This document shows, piece by piece, positions 16,978 to 23,960 of a stretch of DNA of 44,911 bases. Both the position numbers and the translations under genes were made by a program. The DNA is from a virus, in IMG/VR virus record IMGVR_UViG_3300033149_003571, positions 1 to 44,911 of that record. The stretch is one strand, 5' to 3'. Numbering within the stretch: the stretch's first letter is position 1; each line of letters opens with the position of its first letter. Below the pieces are notes generated by a model. The model did not search any database, was not told the DNA's origin, and saw only the letters and a program-made list of their open reading frames with translations.

Positions 16978-17131
16978 ATATGGCGTTTGCGATCTATGTG
17001 GGAAAGCCCAGGCTTCTGTACGATTCCGTGATAAGCCGTTGTTTCACAAACGCCTAAAGAAGCATTTTTACAATATTGTTATCTGTACAAAATGTCTTAA
17101 AGAAGCCCGAAAACTTGTAGGAGAAGATTAA
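16970..17131 (+). CDS. 53-aa zinc-ribbon protein
   Basis: The ATG at 16970 overlaps the previous gene's end. It has CDLCGKAQ near residue 7 and ICTKCLKEAR near residue 42, two CxxC pairs separated by about 31 residues, typical of a small zinc ribbon. The TAA overlaps the next ATG (TAATG). A CGCCTAA copy lies inside (17051-17057). Confidence 0.6.
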   Translation: MAKYGVCDLCGKAQASVRFRDKPLFHKRLKKHFYNIVICTKCLKEARKLVGED

Positions 17132-17352
17132 TGAAAGCAATACTTGAGTTTTCTTTACCCAGGGAGAGGATAGAGCACCAAGATGCAATAAATGGCTGGA
17201 AATGGAAAAGCGTTATATGGGGGCTCTACTGGGAGATCCTTCGTCCTGTATGGAAACATGGTGATGATGAGAAGAATACCGAGTTTGCAGAGGGAGTATG
17301 GGACCGGGTACACGAGAGGATGGAGGAATTAGGTATAACACTGGACGATTGA
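17131..17352 (+). CDS. Hypothetical early protein
   Basis: A 73-aa protein coupled to the upstream zinc ribbon by TAATG. Contains AINGWKWKSVIWGLYWEILR and a helical, acidic C-terminus. Resembles small phage early proteins of unknown function found near zinc ribbons. No activity can be assigned. Confidence 0.6.
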   Translation: MKAILEFSLPRERIEHQDAINGWKWKSVIWGLYWEILRPVWKHGDDEKNTEFAEGVWDRVHERMEELGITLDD

Positions 17353-17353
17353 A

Positions 17354-18124
17354 ATGTATAGATACAAGGGCTGCAAAGATCCACCCCAACGCATAACAGG
17401 AGATTCTTACGAGTTGTTCAACTTTGGCAGGTCTCTGCCCCCGACAAAGAACGAAGAACGGTTTCGGGTTAAATGGACAGCGGAAAAAGATAAAGAGCTT
17501 ATTTCTTTGGCGCCTAACAAAAGCTGGAAAGAACTAGCAGATCATTTTATAACAACCTCATCCTCAGTATTGGTTCATTATAGATTATTGGTTAGGCGTG
17601 GCTTAGCCCCTCCTCTAAGCAAGCAGAGGGAATGGACCGAAGAACAAATTGAATATCTGAGGACGCACGTGAATGATCCCTATAAGTCTCTTGTAGCCGC
17701 CCTAGATAAACACGAGACCACTATATGGGCCAAGATCAAAGAATTGGGCCTAACACACACAAAAAAATTACCTACTAATTCTTGGAAACCCGAAGAAGAA
17801 GAATACTTGAAGAAAAACCTCGCTAACAAGGGGATAGAATATTGTGCCGAGCATTTAGGACGTTCTCTGGCAGCGATAAGAGGCAAAGCATATACCCTTG
17901 GTTTTCTTACTTTAAAAGGTATGAAAAATCATACATCTCGAAAAAAGACATCGCCCTGGCACGGGGATTTTGATTTTGTAACAGGTAAAAAGCAACCGGA
18001 ATTTTCGAATCTTCTTGACATTTTATGGACCTGGGTACAAAATGAGAGGGAACAGAACGAGGATGCCTCGCTGATCATTGCGCTTAAAAAAGGTGCTGTT
18101 ATATCAGGAAAGAGGATTGCATAG
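17354..18124 (+). CDS. Multi-repeat SANT/Myb-like DNA-binding protein
   Basis: A 256-aa protein. The N-terminus is the micro-module MYRYKGCKDPPQRITGDSY. Then come three helix-turn-helix units: FRVKWTAEKDKELISLAP (about 36-75), REWTEEQIEYLRTHV (about 90-130), and SWKPEEEEYLKKNLANK (about 140-185) ending ALRGKA-like AAIRGKAYTLGFL. Such tandem units resemble SANT/Myb or GcrA-type domains. Likely a sequence-specific DNA-binding regulator or replication accessory. A paralogue follows at 18126. Confidence 0.7.
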   Translation: MYRYKGCKDPPQRITGDSYELFNFGRSLPPTKNEERFRVKWTAEKDKELISLAPNKSWKELADHFITTSSSVLVHYRLLVRRGLAPPLSKQREWTEEQIEYLRTHVNDPYKSLVAALDKHETTIWAKIKELGLTHTKKLPTNSWKPEEEEYLKKNLANKGIEYCAEHLGRSLAAIRGKAYTLGFLTLKGMKNHTSRKKTSPWHGDFDFVTGKKQPEFSNLLDILWTWVQNEREQNEDASLIIALKKGAVISGKRIA

Positions 18125-18125
18125 A

Positions 18126-18428
18126 ATGTATATGTATGCAGATTGTTATTGGCAATTTCATATGAGAATCACAGGGGATGGGTATACCAAGTGGGCATTT
18201 GCTAGTCTGCCTCCGCCAACAGAGCAAGGAATGGGCTCTGAGATGATCGTGGACTGGACACCTGAAAAAGAGCAGAAGTTAATTGAGCTAGTTGAATCTG
18301 GCATGAATTGGGAGGCTATTGCTGATCTGTATTATTCGACAGGGCCTAATATGAGATTTAAATATCAAACTCTTGTTAAAAACGGAAAGGTTGAGAACCC
18401 GGTAAGAAATTATGGCAAATATATTTGA
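18126..18428 (+). CDS. Single SANT/Myb-like unit protein, paralogue of the upstream gene
   Basis: A 100-aa protein from the ATG at 18126. It starts MYMYADCYWQFHMRITGDGY, matching the N-terminal micro-module of the 17354 protein, then SLPPP and one unit WTPEKEQKLIELVESG. So it is a short paralogue with one DNA-binding unit instead of three. The Cys and Gly-Asp of the module are kept but the DP pair is lost. It overlaps the initiator-like gene by 17 bases. Confidence 0.65.
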   Translation: MYMYADCYWQFHMRITGDGYTKWAFASLPPPTEQGMGSEMIVDWTPEKEQKLIELVESGMNWEAIADLYYSTGPNMRFKYQTLVKNGKVENPVRNYGKYI

Positions 18429-19128
18429 CAAGATCCTTAAACTAGCAAGAAACACCCTATCACGTTCTCAGCGAGAAATGGGGAGTTTGCTCAAGATCAG
18501 CTCTTCCGCTTATGCTAAATGGGAACAGGGGGTATCGGTCCCTGAAATTGAGAGACGAGAGCAGGTTCTTTTTCTTGTCATTCAGGAACTTTGCAAAGTG
18601 TTCAAAGTGTTGAATTTGCACACCGGGGAGCTTATCACTAGGAGTGATGAGAAAGCCAATACTAGAGATAAAGATACCATATCCAATAAGTTTACCAGTG
18701 GGAAACTAGATACTAGTATATATAATAAGGCAAAGGGAAATCTAGATAAGGGAAATCTAGATTTATATATATATCTAGGACTAGGGGAAATAGACAAGAA
18801 ATTGGATACTCTTATTGATAAGGCACAGAAGCCTCGACGGACTCGGAAGAACTCGGAAGTTGGAGATAGTCGAGTTACAGAACTCACACATCATTTTGCA
18901 CAACTACACGAATTTTATCGGAACTTCCCCTTGACAATCAATTATGCGGCTTGGGGTTCAGTGATTAAGCGGCTGCTTAAAACATATAAGCCTAGAGCTA
19001 TTAGGGGGGTGATGAAAGCATTTTTTGAGACTCCGGGGCGGACAAAGACATCAATTTATGACTTTGAGAAATCTTTTGGCAACGTGTATGGATATTTGTA
19101 TGATAAAGCGAACGGGAAAAGAGAATGA
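18412..19128 (+). CDS. Replication-initiator-like protein with N-terminal XRE-type HTH
   Basis: A 238-aa protein. Residues about 15-50 form an XRE-like HTH (SQREMGSLLKISSSAYAKWE). The middle (about 80-145) is low-complexity, Lys/Asp/Asn-rich, and encoded by the AT-rich repeated DNA. The C-terminus (about 160-238) is helical, with YAAWGSVIKRLLKTYKPRAI, reminiscent of phage replisome organiser proteins. As in lambda O, the origin may lie inside the gene. Assignment is by architecture and repeats, not by a diagnostic motif. Confidence 0.6.
   Translation: MANIFDKILKLARNTLSRSQREMGSLLKISSSAYAKWEQGVSVPEIERREQVLFLVIQELCKVFKVLNLHTGELITRSDEKANTRDKDTISNKFTSGKLDTSIYNKAKGNLDKGNLDLYIYLGLGEIDKKLDTLIDKAQKPRRTRKNSEVGDSRVTELTHHFAQLHEFYRNFPLTINYAAWGSVIKRLLKTYKPRAIRGVMKAFFETPGRTKTSIYDFEKSFGNVYGYLYDKANGKRE
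18700..18762 (+). repeat. Iteron-like repeats in AT-rich DNA, candidate origin
   Basis: GGGAAATCTAGAT occurs at 18735-18747 and 18750-18762 (15-bp spacing), with a one-base-shorter copy GGGAAACTAGAT at 18700-18711. A run of alternating TA follows to 18776, then CTAGGACTAGGGGAAA. The block lies within the initiator-like gene, the usual place for initiator binding sites in lambdoid phages. Confidence 0.6.
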
Positions 19129-19424
19129 AAGAAATGATAGACCTTCCCCGGCCTAAAACCAAAAAGCGTTGTGAGATGTGTCGTGCGACATTACCGTGGC
19201 ATTTCCTTGAATGCCAAAACGTCCCCGGGGGTATGGAATTGTATGTTGCCAATCTAGAAGCAGAAGAGCAGCGCCTAAAAGAAAAGACAGTTTCCAGAGA
19301 CCAGGCAGCTAGGATTATGCGAGCGATAATGCTCATATTATCAGCGCCTAACAAAACAATCATGATTCAACGTAAAGAAGCGATTCAAGATGAAATCAAG
19401 CAGCTAAAGGAGCAGGGGAAATGA
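19125..19424 (+). CDS. Hypothetical Cys-containing early protein
   Basis: A 99-aa protein overlapping the initiator stop (ATGA). It has RCEMCRATLPWHFLEC near residue 15, giving a possible metal site, then a long charged helix. Two CGCCTAA-type motifs lie inside (19272 and 19345). Family not recognised. Confidence 0.55.
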   Translation: MKEMIDLPRPKTKKRCEMCRATLPWHFLECQNVPGGMELYVANLEAEEQRLKEKTVSRDQAARIMRAIMLILSAPNKTIMIQRKEAIQDEIKQLKEQGK

Positions 19425-19588
19425 ACCCGGAAGAGATTGAGAGAGAGAAGCGGATTGATGAAATGGCCGAAGCGTTTAAACGTGCTCTGACTAGCTTGGT
19501 TTTTCGGCAAATCAGGCATGGTTGGGAGACTCGATTTGGTGAACATTATTGGGGATTCCGTCCACCTGATGAGGAAGAAAAATCATGA
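19421..19588 (+). CDS. 55-aa hypothetical protein
   Basis: ATG at 19421 with SD AAAGGAGCAGG; 55 codons ending TGA overlapping the next ATG. Helical N-terminus (EEIEREKRIDEMAEAFKRAL), aromatic C-terminus (YWGFRPPDEEEKS). Tight overlap on both sides supports it as a real gene. Function unknown. Confidence 0.5.
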   Translation: MNPEEIEREKRIDEMAEAFKRALTSLVFRQIRHGWETRFGEHYWGFRPPDEEEKS

Positions 19589-19791
19589 CTCCGGGATGTA
19601 TAGGGCAACCGAGGGTGAAAAAGCTCCCCTCGGGATATTGGCATGTGCGATTTGGGCCGCATAGGTTTGCGCAGTGGCGGACTGGAGAATTATGTAGGCC
19701 AGAGAACGTATTTGGAGGCGGCGGGGATAAAGAACAGCTAGCTGATAAGGCAAATAGAGCGGTAGAATCGCAGAAGGAGAAAGAGAGATGA
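19585..19791 (+). CDS. Hypothetical 68-aa protein
   Basis: Coupled to the upstream gene by ATGA. It begins MTPGCIGQPRVKKLPSGYWH and contains HVRFGPHRFAQWRTGELC, a beta-like, aromatic stretch reminiscent of small integrase-type or AP2-type sheets, but too little to assign. The C-terminus is a charged helix. Its TGA overlaps the next ATG. Confidence 0.5.
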   Translation: MTPGCIGQPRVKKLPSGYWHVRFGPHRFAQWRTGELCRPENVFGGGGDKEQLADKANRAVESQKEKER

Positions 19792-20138
19792 ACTTGGAAG
19801 AGATAACTCTGGAAAAGATAAAGGAACGGCTTAAAGGGTCATGGGATTGCTCTGTACCCAATAATGAGGTCGAATGGCTTGTTGCCGAGGTGGAGCGGTT
19901 ACAAAACGCAGCGAGAAAGGACATATCTTATTGTGCAATCCACCACACCTATCCCTGTGAGGGAGAACCTTGCTGGGCCTGTGCTGAACCTTTTATTCAG
20001 AAGGAAGTAGAGCATGCCGAAAAAGCCGAGGCCCGAATCAGAGAGTTAGAAAAAGGGCTGAGAGAGATAGCCGATAATCTTGATACACCAATAGCTTTGG
20101 CAAGAATAGCCCGTGGATTATTGGCGAACAAAATGTGA
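19788..20138 (+). CDS. Coiled-coil protein with Cys cluster
   Basis: A 116-aa protein. Cys-rich centre (SYCAIHHTYPCEGEPCWACAE, residues about 48-66) between two helices; the second (EKAEARIRELEKGLREIADN) is a clear coiled coil. This layout is common among phage hypothetical proteins near the replication region. Possible zinc-binding. No function assigned. Confidence 0.55.
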   Translation: MNLEEITLEKIKERLKGSWDCSVPNNEVEWLVAEVERLQNAARKDISYCAIHHTYPCEGEPCWACAEPFIQKEVEHAEKAEARIRELEKGLREIADNLDTPIALARIARGLLANKM

Positions 20139-20151
20139 TGATGGAGAGAAT

Positions 20152-20331
20152 ATGAAGAAAGGCAAAACTGACAGGGCGATATTGGAAGATGTTTTTAAGG
20201 CTTTTGGTGTTGAGACAAGAAAGGCAGAAGGATTTCTATATGCCGCGGGGCGAAGGTTCGAGTTTGACCCGGAGGGATGTATTGAAAAGATCATTGATTA
20301 TGGAACTTGGAGGGAAGGAGACGCGACATGA
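20152..20331 (+). CDS. Hypothetical 59-aa protein
   Basis: Chosen start ATG 20152, SD GAGAG upstream; the frame is open from 20113 but that overlaps the previous gene end. The sequence FEFDPEGCIEKIIDY suggests a small alpha/beta protein. Its TGA overlaps the ATG of the NeuB-like gene (ACATGA), so it leads the sugar region translationally. Confidence 0.5.
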   Translation: MKKGKTDRAILEDVFKAFGVETRKAEGFLYAAGRRFEFDPEGCIEKIIDYGTWREGDAT

Positions 20332-21200
20332 TCTACAAACCGCCTAAGATAATAGCCGAAGCATGTTGTAATCATGCGGGTAATATTGAGACGGCCAAGA
20401 GAATGATACGCATGGCCGATATTTGCGGGGTGAACGTGGTGAAATTTCAAAAAAGAGATGTTGATGCCCAGGCCCTTATGTACCCTTTTTTATATGACAA
20501 TCCTCATCCACATTCTGAACATTCTTTTGGTAAAACCTACAAAGATCACCGAAAAGCTCTAGAGTTTAGTTCGGCCCAACATGCTGAGCTTAAAAGATAT
20601 GTTGAACATTTTGGAATGGAATACTCATGTTCTGTATGGGATATTATTTCCGCTTTAGATATCATCAAATTACGGCCAAGAATGATCAAGATCCCCTCGG
20701 CTTGTAATACGCATTATGCTATGATGGATGTGTTGAAGAAAAAATACGAGGGGGATATTCATATTTCTTTAGGCATGACGACGCCTAAAGAATTAAGTCA
20801 GATATTACGGTTCTGGAAAAATAATTTTTCTAGAATAATTTTATATCACTGTACTTCTGGATACCCTGTACCTGCCGAAGAGATGCATTTGTTAGAAATA
20901 GAAAAGCTTTTAAAGATTGGTGTTAAAGGGGTAGGATTGTCTAGTCATTATCCGGGATATAGCATGTGTTTAGAAGCTCAAGCGTTAGGCGCCGAATGGT
21001 TTGAAAAGCACATTACCCTGGACAGATTTGCAAGAGGCACGGATCATCAAGCAGCCCTGGAGTTTCTTGATTTACGCAACCTGGTTCGAGATTTAAAAGC
21101 GGGTTATCAAGCGCTTACGCAAAAACCTTCCAGGATATGCGAGATTGAAAAAGAGCAGAGAACAAAACTGAAATATGGTGTTAGCAGGAGCACAAGATAG
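20328..21200 (+). CDS. neuB: NeuB-like nonulosonic acid synthase
   Basis: A 290-aa protein from the ATG at 20328 with AAGGAG upstream. NeuB features: EACCNHAGNIETAKRMI (about 11-27; usual form EIGxNHxG), VVKFQKRD (about 40-47), HCTSGYPVP, GLSSHYPG (usual GxSDHT), and EKHITLDRFARGTDHQA (usual EKHFTLDRxxxGPDHxAS). It would condense phosphoenolpyruvate with an N-acyl sugar to give a nonulosonate. It ends at about the TIM barrel and lacks the C-terminal SAF (antifreeze-like) domain of typical 340-360-aa synthases. The SSHYPG change may alter activity. Confidence 0.85.
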   Translation: MIYKPPKIIAEACCNHAGNIETAKRMIRMADICGVNVVKFQKRDVDAQALMYPFLYDNPHPHSEHSFGKTYKDHRKALEFSSAQHAELKRYVEHFGMEYSCSVWDIISALDIIKLRPRMIKIPSACNTHYAMMDVLKKKYEGDIHISLGMTTPKELSQILRFWKNNFSRIILYHCTSGYPVPAEEMHLLEIEKLLKIGVKGVGLSSHYPGYSMCLEAQALGAEWFEKHITLDRFARGTDHQAALEFLDLRNLVRDLKAGYQALTQKPSRICEIEKEQRTKLKYGVSRSTR

Positions 21201-21251
21201 CCGAACAACGACTATACGATCCTACAGGCGATAGCGGAGATAGAGAGGTAA

Positions 21252-21273
21252 GTAACCTGGGAGGGGAACGATG
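21252..21273 (+). repeat. 22-bp translation-start repeat, copy 1
   Basis: Identical over 22 bases to 21936-21957. The unit includes GGGAGGGG and the ATG start of the following gene. The two copies bracket the damaged PAPS-reductase gene, so start signals have been copied or the gene inserted between them. Confidence 0.85.
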
Positions 21274-21935
21274 ATATCAGAACACATAAAAATTGCAATC
21301 AGACGTCTCCAACAATTTGAACCTCCAGAGGGTTATTATCTTGCATTTTCTGGAGGCAAGGATTCGACCGTTCTGTTGCATCTTGCCAAAGCTTCAGGTG
21401 TTAAATATGACGCACACTATTTGAAAAAGGTTTTCCAAGGCGGCAGGGGCGATGGTGCTGTGAAGAATACAAAGAAGGCGGGGGATCTGGCCGGGTGGTT
21501 TTGACCGGAATTCGAGCGGCGGAGAGTGCGCGACGAGGCAAGCGCCGCATGGTCGAAATTTGCATGAAAGATCCAAGCAAGCGGTTCGTTCATCCTTTGA
21601 TTGATTGGACTGAACTGAACATCTGGTCTTACATTCGCTCGAAAGATATCCCATATTGCGAGTTATATGATCAGGGATTCAAGCGCCTTGGCTGTTTGTT
21701 CTGTCCGATGATCTATTACAAACGGCGACAGGCAGAAGTGCGTAGATATCCACGATATGCATCTGCCTTTCGCAAAGCTTTCCGAAAACTGTATGCCCGA
21801 CGCAAAGAGGCGGGAGCTAAATCTATAGATCGCTGGACAGATGGTGATGCGATGTTCGAGTGGTGGATCGGCGACGGGGGGGATGAACGAGGACAACAAT
21901 TGATGCACTTTGATTCAGATGAGGCGAAGAGATAG
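21271..21935 (+). pseudogene. PAPS reductase-family gene with internal gap and frameshift
   Basis: The first frame (21271-21504) has the PP-loop YYLAFSGGKDSTVLLHLA near residue 22 and then runs into unrelated residues after KYDAHY. A second frame, open from about 21420, reads FEKGFPRRQGRWCCEEYKE, then VLTGIRAAESARRGKRR and CLFCPMIYYKRR: the normal middle and C-terminal parts of phage phosphoadenosine phosphosulfate reductase-like (adenine nucleotide alpha-hydrolase) enzymes. About 35 expected codons are missing at 21415-21425, with a change of frame. Either a real deletion or an assembly error. If translated separately, the second part could start at GTG 21495. Confidence 0.8.
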
Positions 21936-21957
21936 GTAACCTGGGAGGGGAACGATG
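21936..21957 (+). repeat. 22-bp translation-start repeat, copy 2
   Basis: Second copy of the 21252-21273 unit. It provides SD and ATG for the 33-aa micro-module ORF at 21955. Confidence 0.85.
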
Positions 21958-22056
21958 TATTGGTACGAAGGTTGCAGAGATCCTATCCAGAAAATTACCG
22001 GAGACGCATATCGGAAGTACTTCGGGATTGTAAATTATGAAAATATTATTAATTAA
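21955..22056 (+). CDS. 33-aa ORF carrying the MYxYxGCxDP micro-module
   Basis: The ATG at 21955 has a strong GGGAGGGG. The peptide begins MYWYEGCRDPIQKITGDAY, matching the N-termini of the proteins at 17354 and 18126, but stops after about 33 residues. It overlaps the radical SAM gene start by 20 bases. It is either a stand-alone peptide or the remnant of a larger paralogue cut when the radical SAM gene arrived. Confidence 0.55.
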   Translation: MYWYEGCRDPIQKITGDAYRKYFGIVNYENIIN

Positions 22057-23365
22057 CCGTGATTATGACAGTTATGTGGGCTGGTTCCCTACTGGTCTAG
22101 CTTATGTTGCGGCCTCTTTAAGATCCTGGGGTCATGAAGTGATGATATGGGATGCGGGTGTGTATCACTGGGATTATGGATGCCTAACCCAATATTTAAA
22201 CGATACTTATTTTGACATAGTAGCTTTTGGCCTAGTAGGAGGATATTATGAGTATAAAGAAGCTAAGAAACTTGTAAAAGCGATTGGGGAATCAGTTAGG
22301 CGCCGGCATTTCCTGCTTGTGGTGGGAGGACATCTATTTAGCCCCGAACCAGATTGGTTTTTGGAGCATTGGAATATAGATCAAGTAGTTGTCGGTGAAG
22401 CAGAGTTGTGGAACCCAGAAAAATACCCTTCCCCGGGAATCATCAAGGAATCCCCTCAAGAGGATCTTTTGTTTTTGCCCTTCCCCGCCTATGAGCTTTT
22501 CGAGATAAATCATTATGTACTCCACCGTTTTCATGCTCATATGCACCGGCGGGATCGGGCTCTCCCCATAATTAGCAGCCGGGGATGTATCTTTCACTGC
22601 AACTTTTGTTATCGCATGATCGAAGGCCAGCGTCTAAGAGATCCCAAGGATGTAGTGGAAGAGATAACGATGTTGCAAAAAGAGTATGATATCAATTATA
22701 TTTCCTTTGCTGATGAACTTTTTATGGCCTCAAAAACCAGAGCCGTAGAGATGGCTGAAGCATTAATGCCCCTTGGAATTCGCTGGGATTGCATGGGAAG
22801 GTTAAATTATGCTGACCTTCAGGTACTTAAAACCATGAAAAGAGCAGGATGTGTGTTTATCAACTACGGTATTGAGCAGTTTGACAACTGTGCCCTCCGT
22901 GCTATGCACAAAGCATTAACAGAGAATATAATTGTTAAAGGCATAGAAGCTACCTTAGAAGCGGGGATCAGCCCGGGCCTAAACATGATCTATGGCAATG
23001 TAGGAGATTGGCGTGTATCTTTGCAGAAGAGCATTGATTTCTTATTGCGTTATGATGACGGAGTACAGCTTAGGACAATCCGACCGGTTACGCCTTATCC
23101 TGGCTCTGATCTCTACAAGCAGGCTGTTGAAGTGGGTCTTATTAAAGATATCGGAGACTTTTATGAAAACCTACATACTAATTCCGATCTTTTAACAGTT
23201 AATTTCACCCCGTACACGGACGAGGAAGTCTATGAACACATTTGGGCGGCAAATCGCCGCCTAACCGATAATTATTTTGATAAGAAAAAGAAAGAAATGT
23301 ACGAGCAGCTTAATAAGCTTTACGGAAAGAAAGATGCAAGTTTTAGGGGGTTTAGGCCAATATGA
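22037..23365 (+). CDS. B12-binding radical SAM enzyme
   Basis: A 442-aa protein. The N-terminal cobalamin-binding-like Rossmann domain starts MKILLINRDYDSYVGWFPTG. The radical SAM cluster motif is C184-x3-C188-x2-C191 (RGCIFHCNFCYR). ISFADELFM and FINYGIEQFD follow, as in BchE/HpnJ-type enzymes. It lies in the sugar cassette and may make an unusual sugar, lipid or methyl modification. The last 37 codons are duplicated downstream at 23802-23912. The SD is poor; the start is inside the upstream ORF. Confidence 0.85.
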   Translation: MKILLINRDYDSYVGWFPTGLAYVAASLRSWGHEVMIWDAGVYHWDYGCLTQYLNDTYFDIVAFGLVGGYYEYKEAKKLVKAIGESVRRRHFLLVVGGHLFSPEPDWFLEHWNIDQVVVGEAELWNPEKYPSPGIIKESPQEDLLFLPFPAYELFEINHYVLHRFHAHMHRRDRALPIISSRGCIFHCNFCYRMIEGQRLRDPKDVVEEITMLQKEYDINYISFADELFMASKTRAVEMAEALMPLGIRWDCMGRLNYADLQVLKTMKRAGCVFINYGIEQFDNCALRAMHKALTENIIVKGIEATLEAGISPGLNMIYGNVGDWRVSLQKSIDFLLRYDDGVQLRTIRPVTPYPGSDLYKQAVEVGLIKDIGDFYENLHTNSDLLTVNFTPYTDEEVYEHIWAANRRLTDNYFDKKKKEMYEQLNKLYGKKDASFRGFRPI

Positions 23366-23401
23366 AAACCAAAGATTTTAAACATAATCAGGGGAGAAGA
23401 A

Positions 23402-23776
23402 ATGACTAAGAAAACGTATCGGAAACATATCAAAGCGAGACTAGCAGAAGGCAAAAAGAAACTATGCTTGCGGTGGCGTCATAAATTAATGATGCATTTA
23501 GCTTTTCGAATTACTAAATGTATGGGGGTTTCATACGAGGCTAATGCAGTAGTCGATATTGTAACTTGCATGATTTCGTATTTTTTTGCACTTACTAGGC
23601 GTCTATCCGTGGCAGACATGACTATTGTGTGGCTAAAGGATGGGCCGGGTAAAGTATACTGTGTTATGGGTCGGTTTGGTGATAAGAACACAATCTTGAA
23701 TATGCTACATAGTGCTAAAATGATGGTTGAGGGTAGTATACCACTTGTAAAGAAAAGTAAAACCTGGGATGATTAA
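23402..23776 (+). CDS. Hypothetical 124-aa protein
   Basis: SD GGGGAG lies ahead of the ATG at 23402. The N-terminal 35 residues are strongly basic (RKHIKARLAEGKKKLCLRWR), then an alpha/beta region with ADMTIVWLKDGPGKVYCVMG. The family is not recognised. It sits between the radical SAM gene and a copied fragment of that gene's 3' end, so it may have arrived with the duplication. Confidence 0.55.
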   Translation: MTKKTYRKHIKARLAEGKKKLCLRWRHKLMMHLAFRITKCMGVSYEANAVVDIVTCMISYFFALTRRLSVADMTIVWLKDGPGKVYCVMGRFGDKNTILNMLHSAKMMVEGSIPLVKKSKTWDD

Positions 23777-23912
23777 GTACTGCAAAATAGACTCCGACAT
23801 ACGCCGCCTAACCAAAAATTATTTTGATAAGCTAAAAGAAAAAATGGACGAAAGGTTAAAAAAATTGTATGTTGAGAAAGATGCAACCTTTAGGGGATTT
23901 AGGCCCGTATAA
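23769..23912 (+). pseudogene. Duplicated 3' end of the radical SAM gene (47-aa ORF)
   Basis: Bases 23802-23912 (111 nt) align without gaps to 23255-23365, the radical SAM 3' end, including stop codon position. The peptide RRLTKNYFDKLKEKMDERL parallels RRLTDNYFDKKKKEMYEQL. Both copies begin at CGCCGCCTAACC, i.e. at the genome-wide octamer. An ATG at 23769 in frame gives a 47-aa ORF. A TATAAT hexamer lies across its stop (23908-23913). Confidence 0.75.
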
Positions 23913-23960
23913 TGACAAGCAGAACGTTTGCGAATTTGGAAGTTGCATCTATTGAGACCA

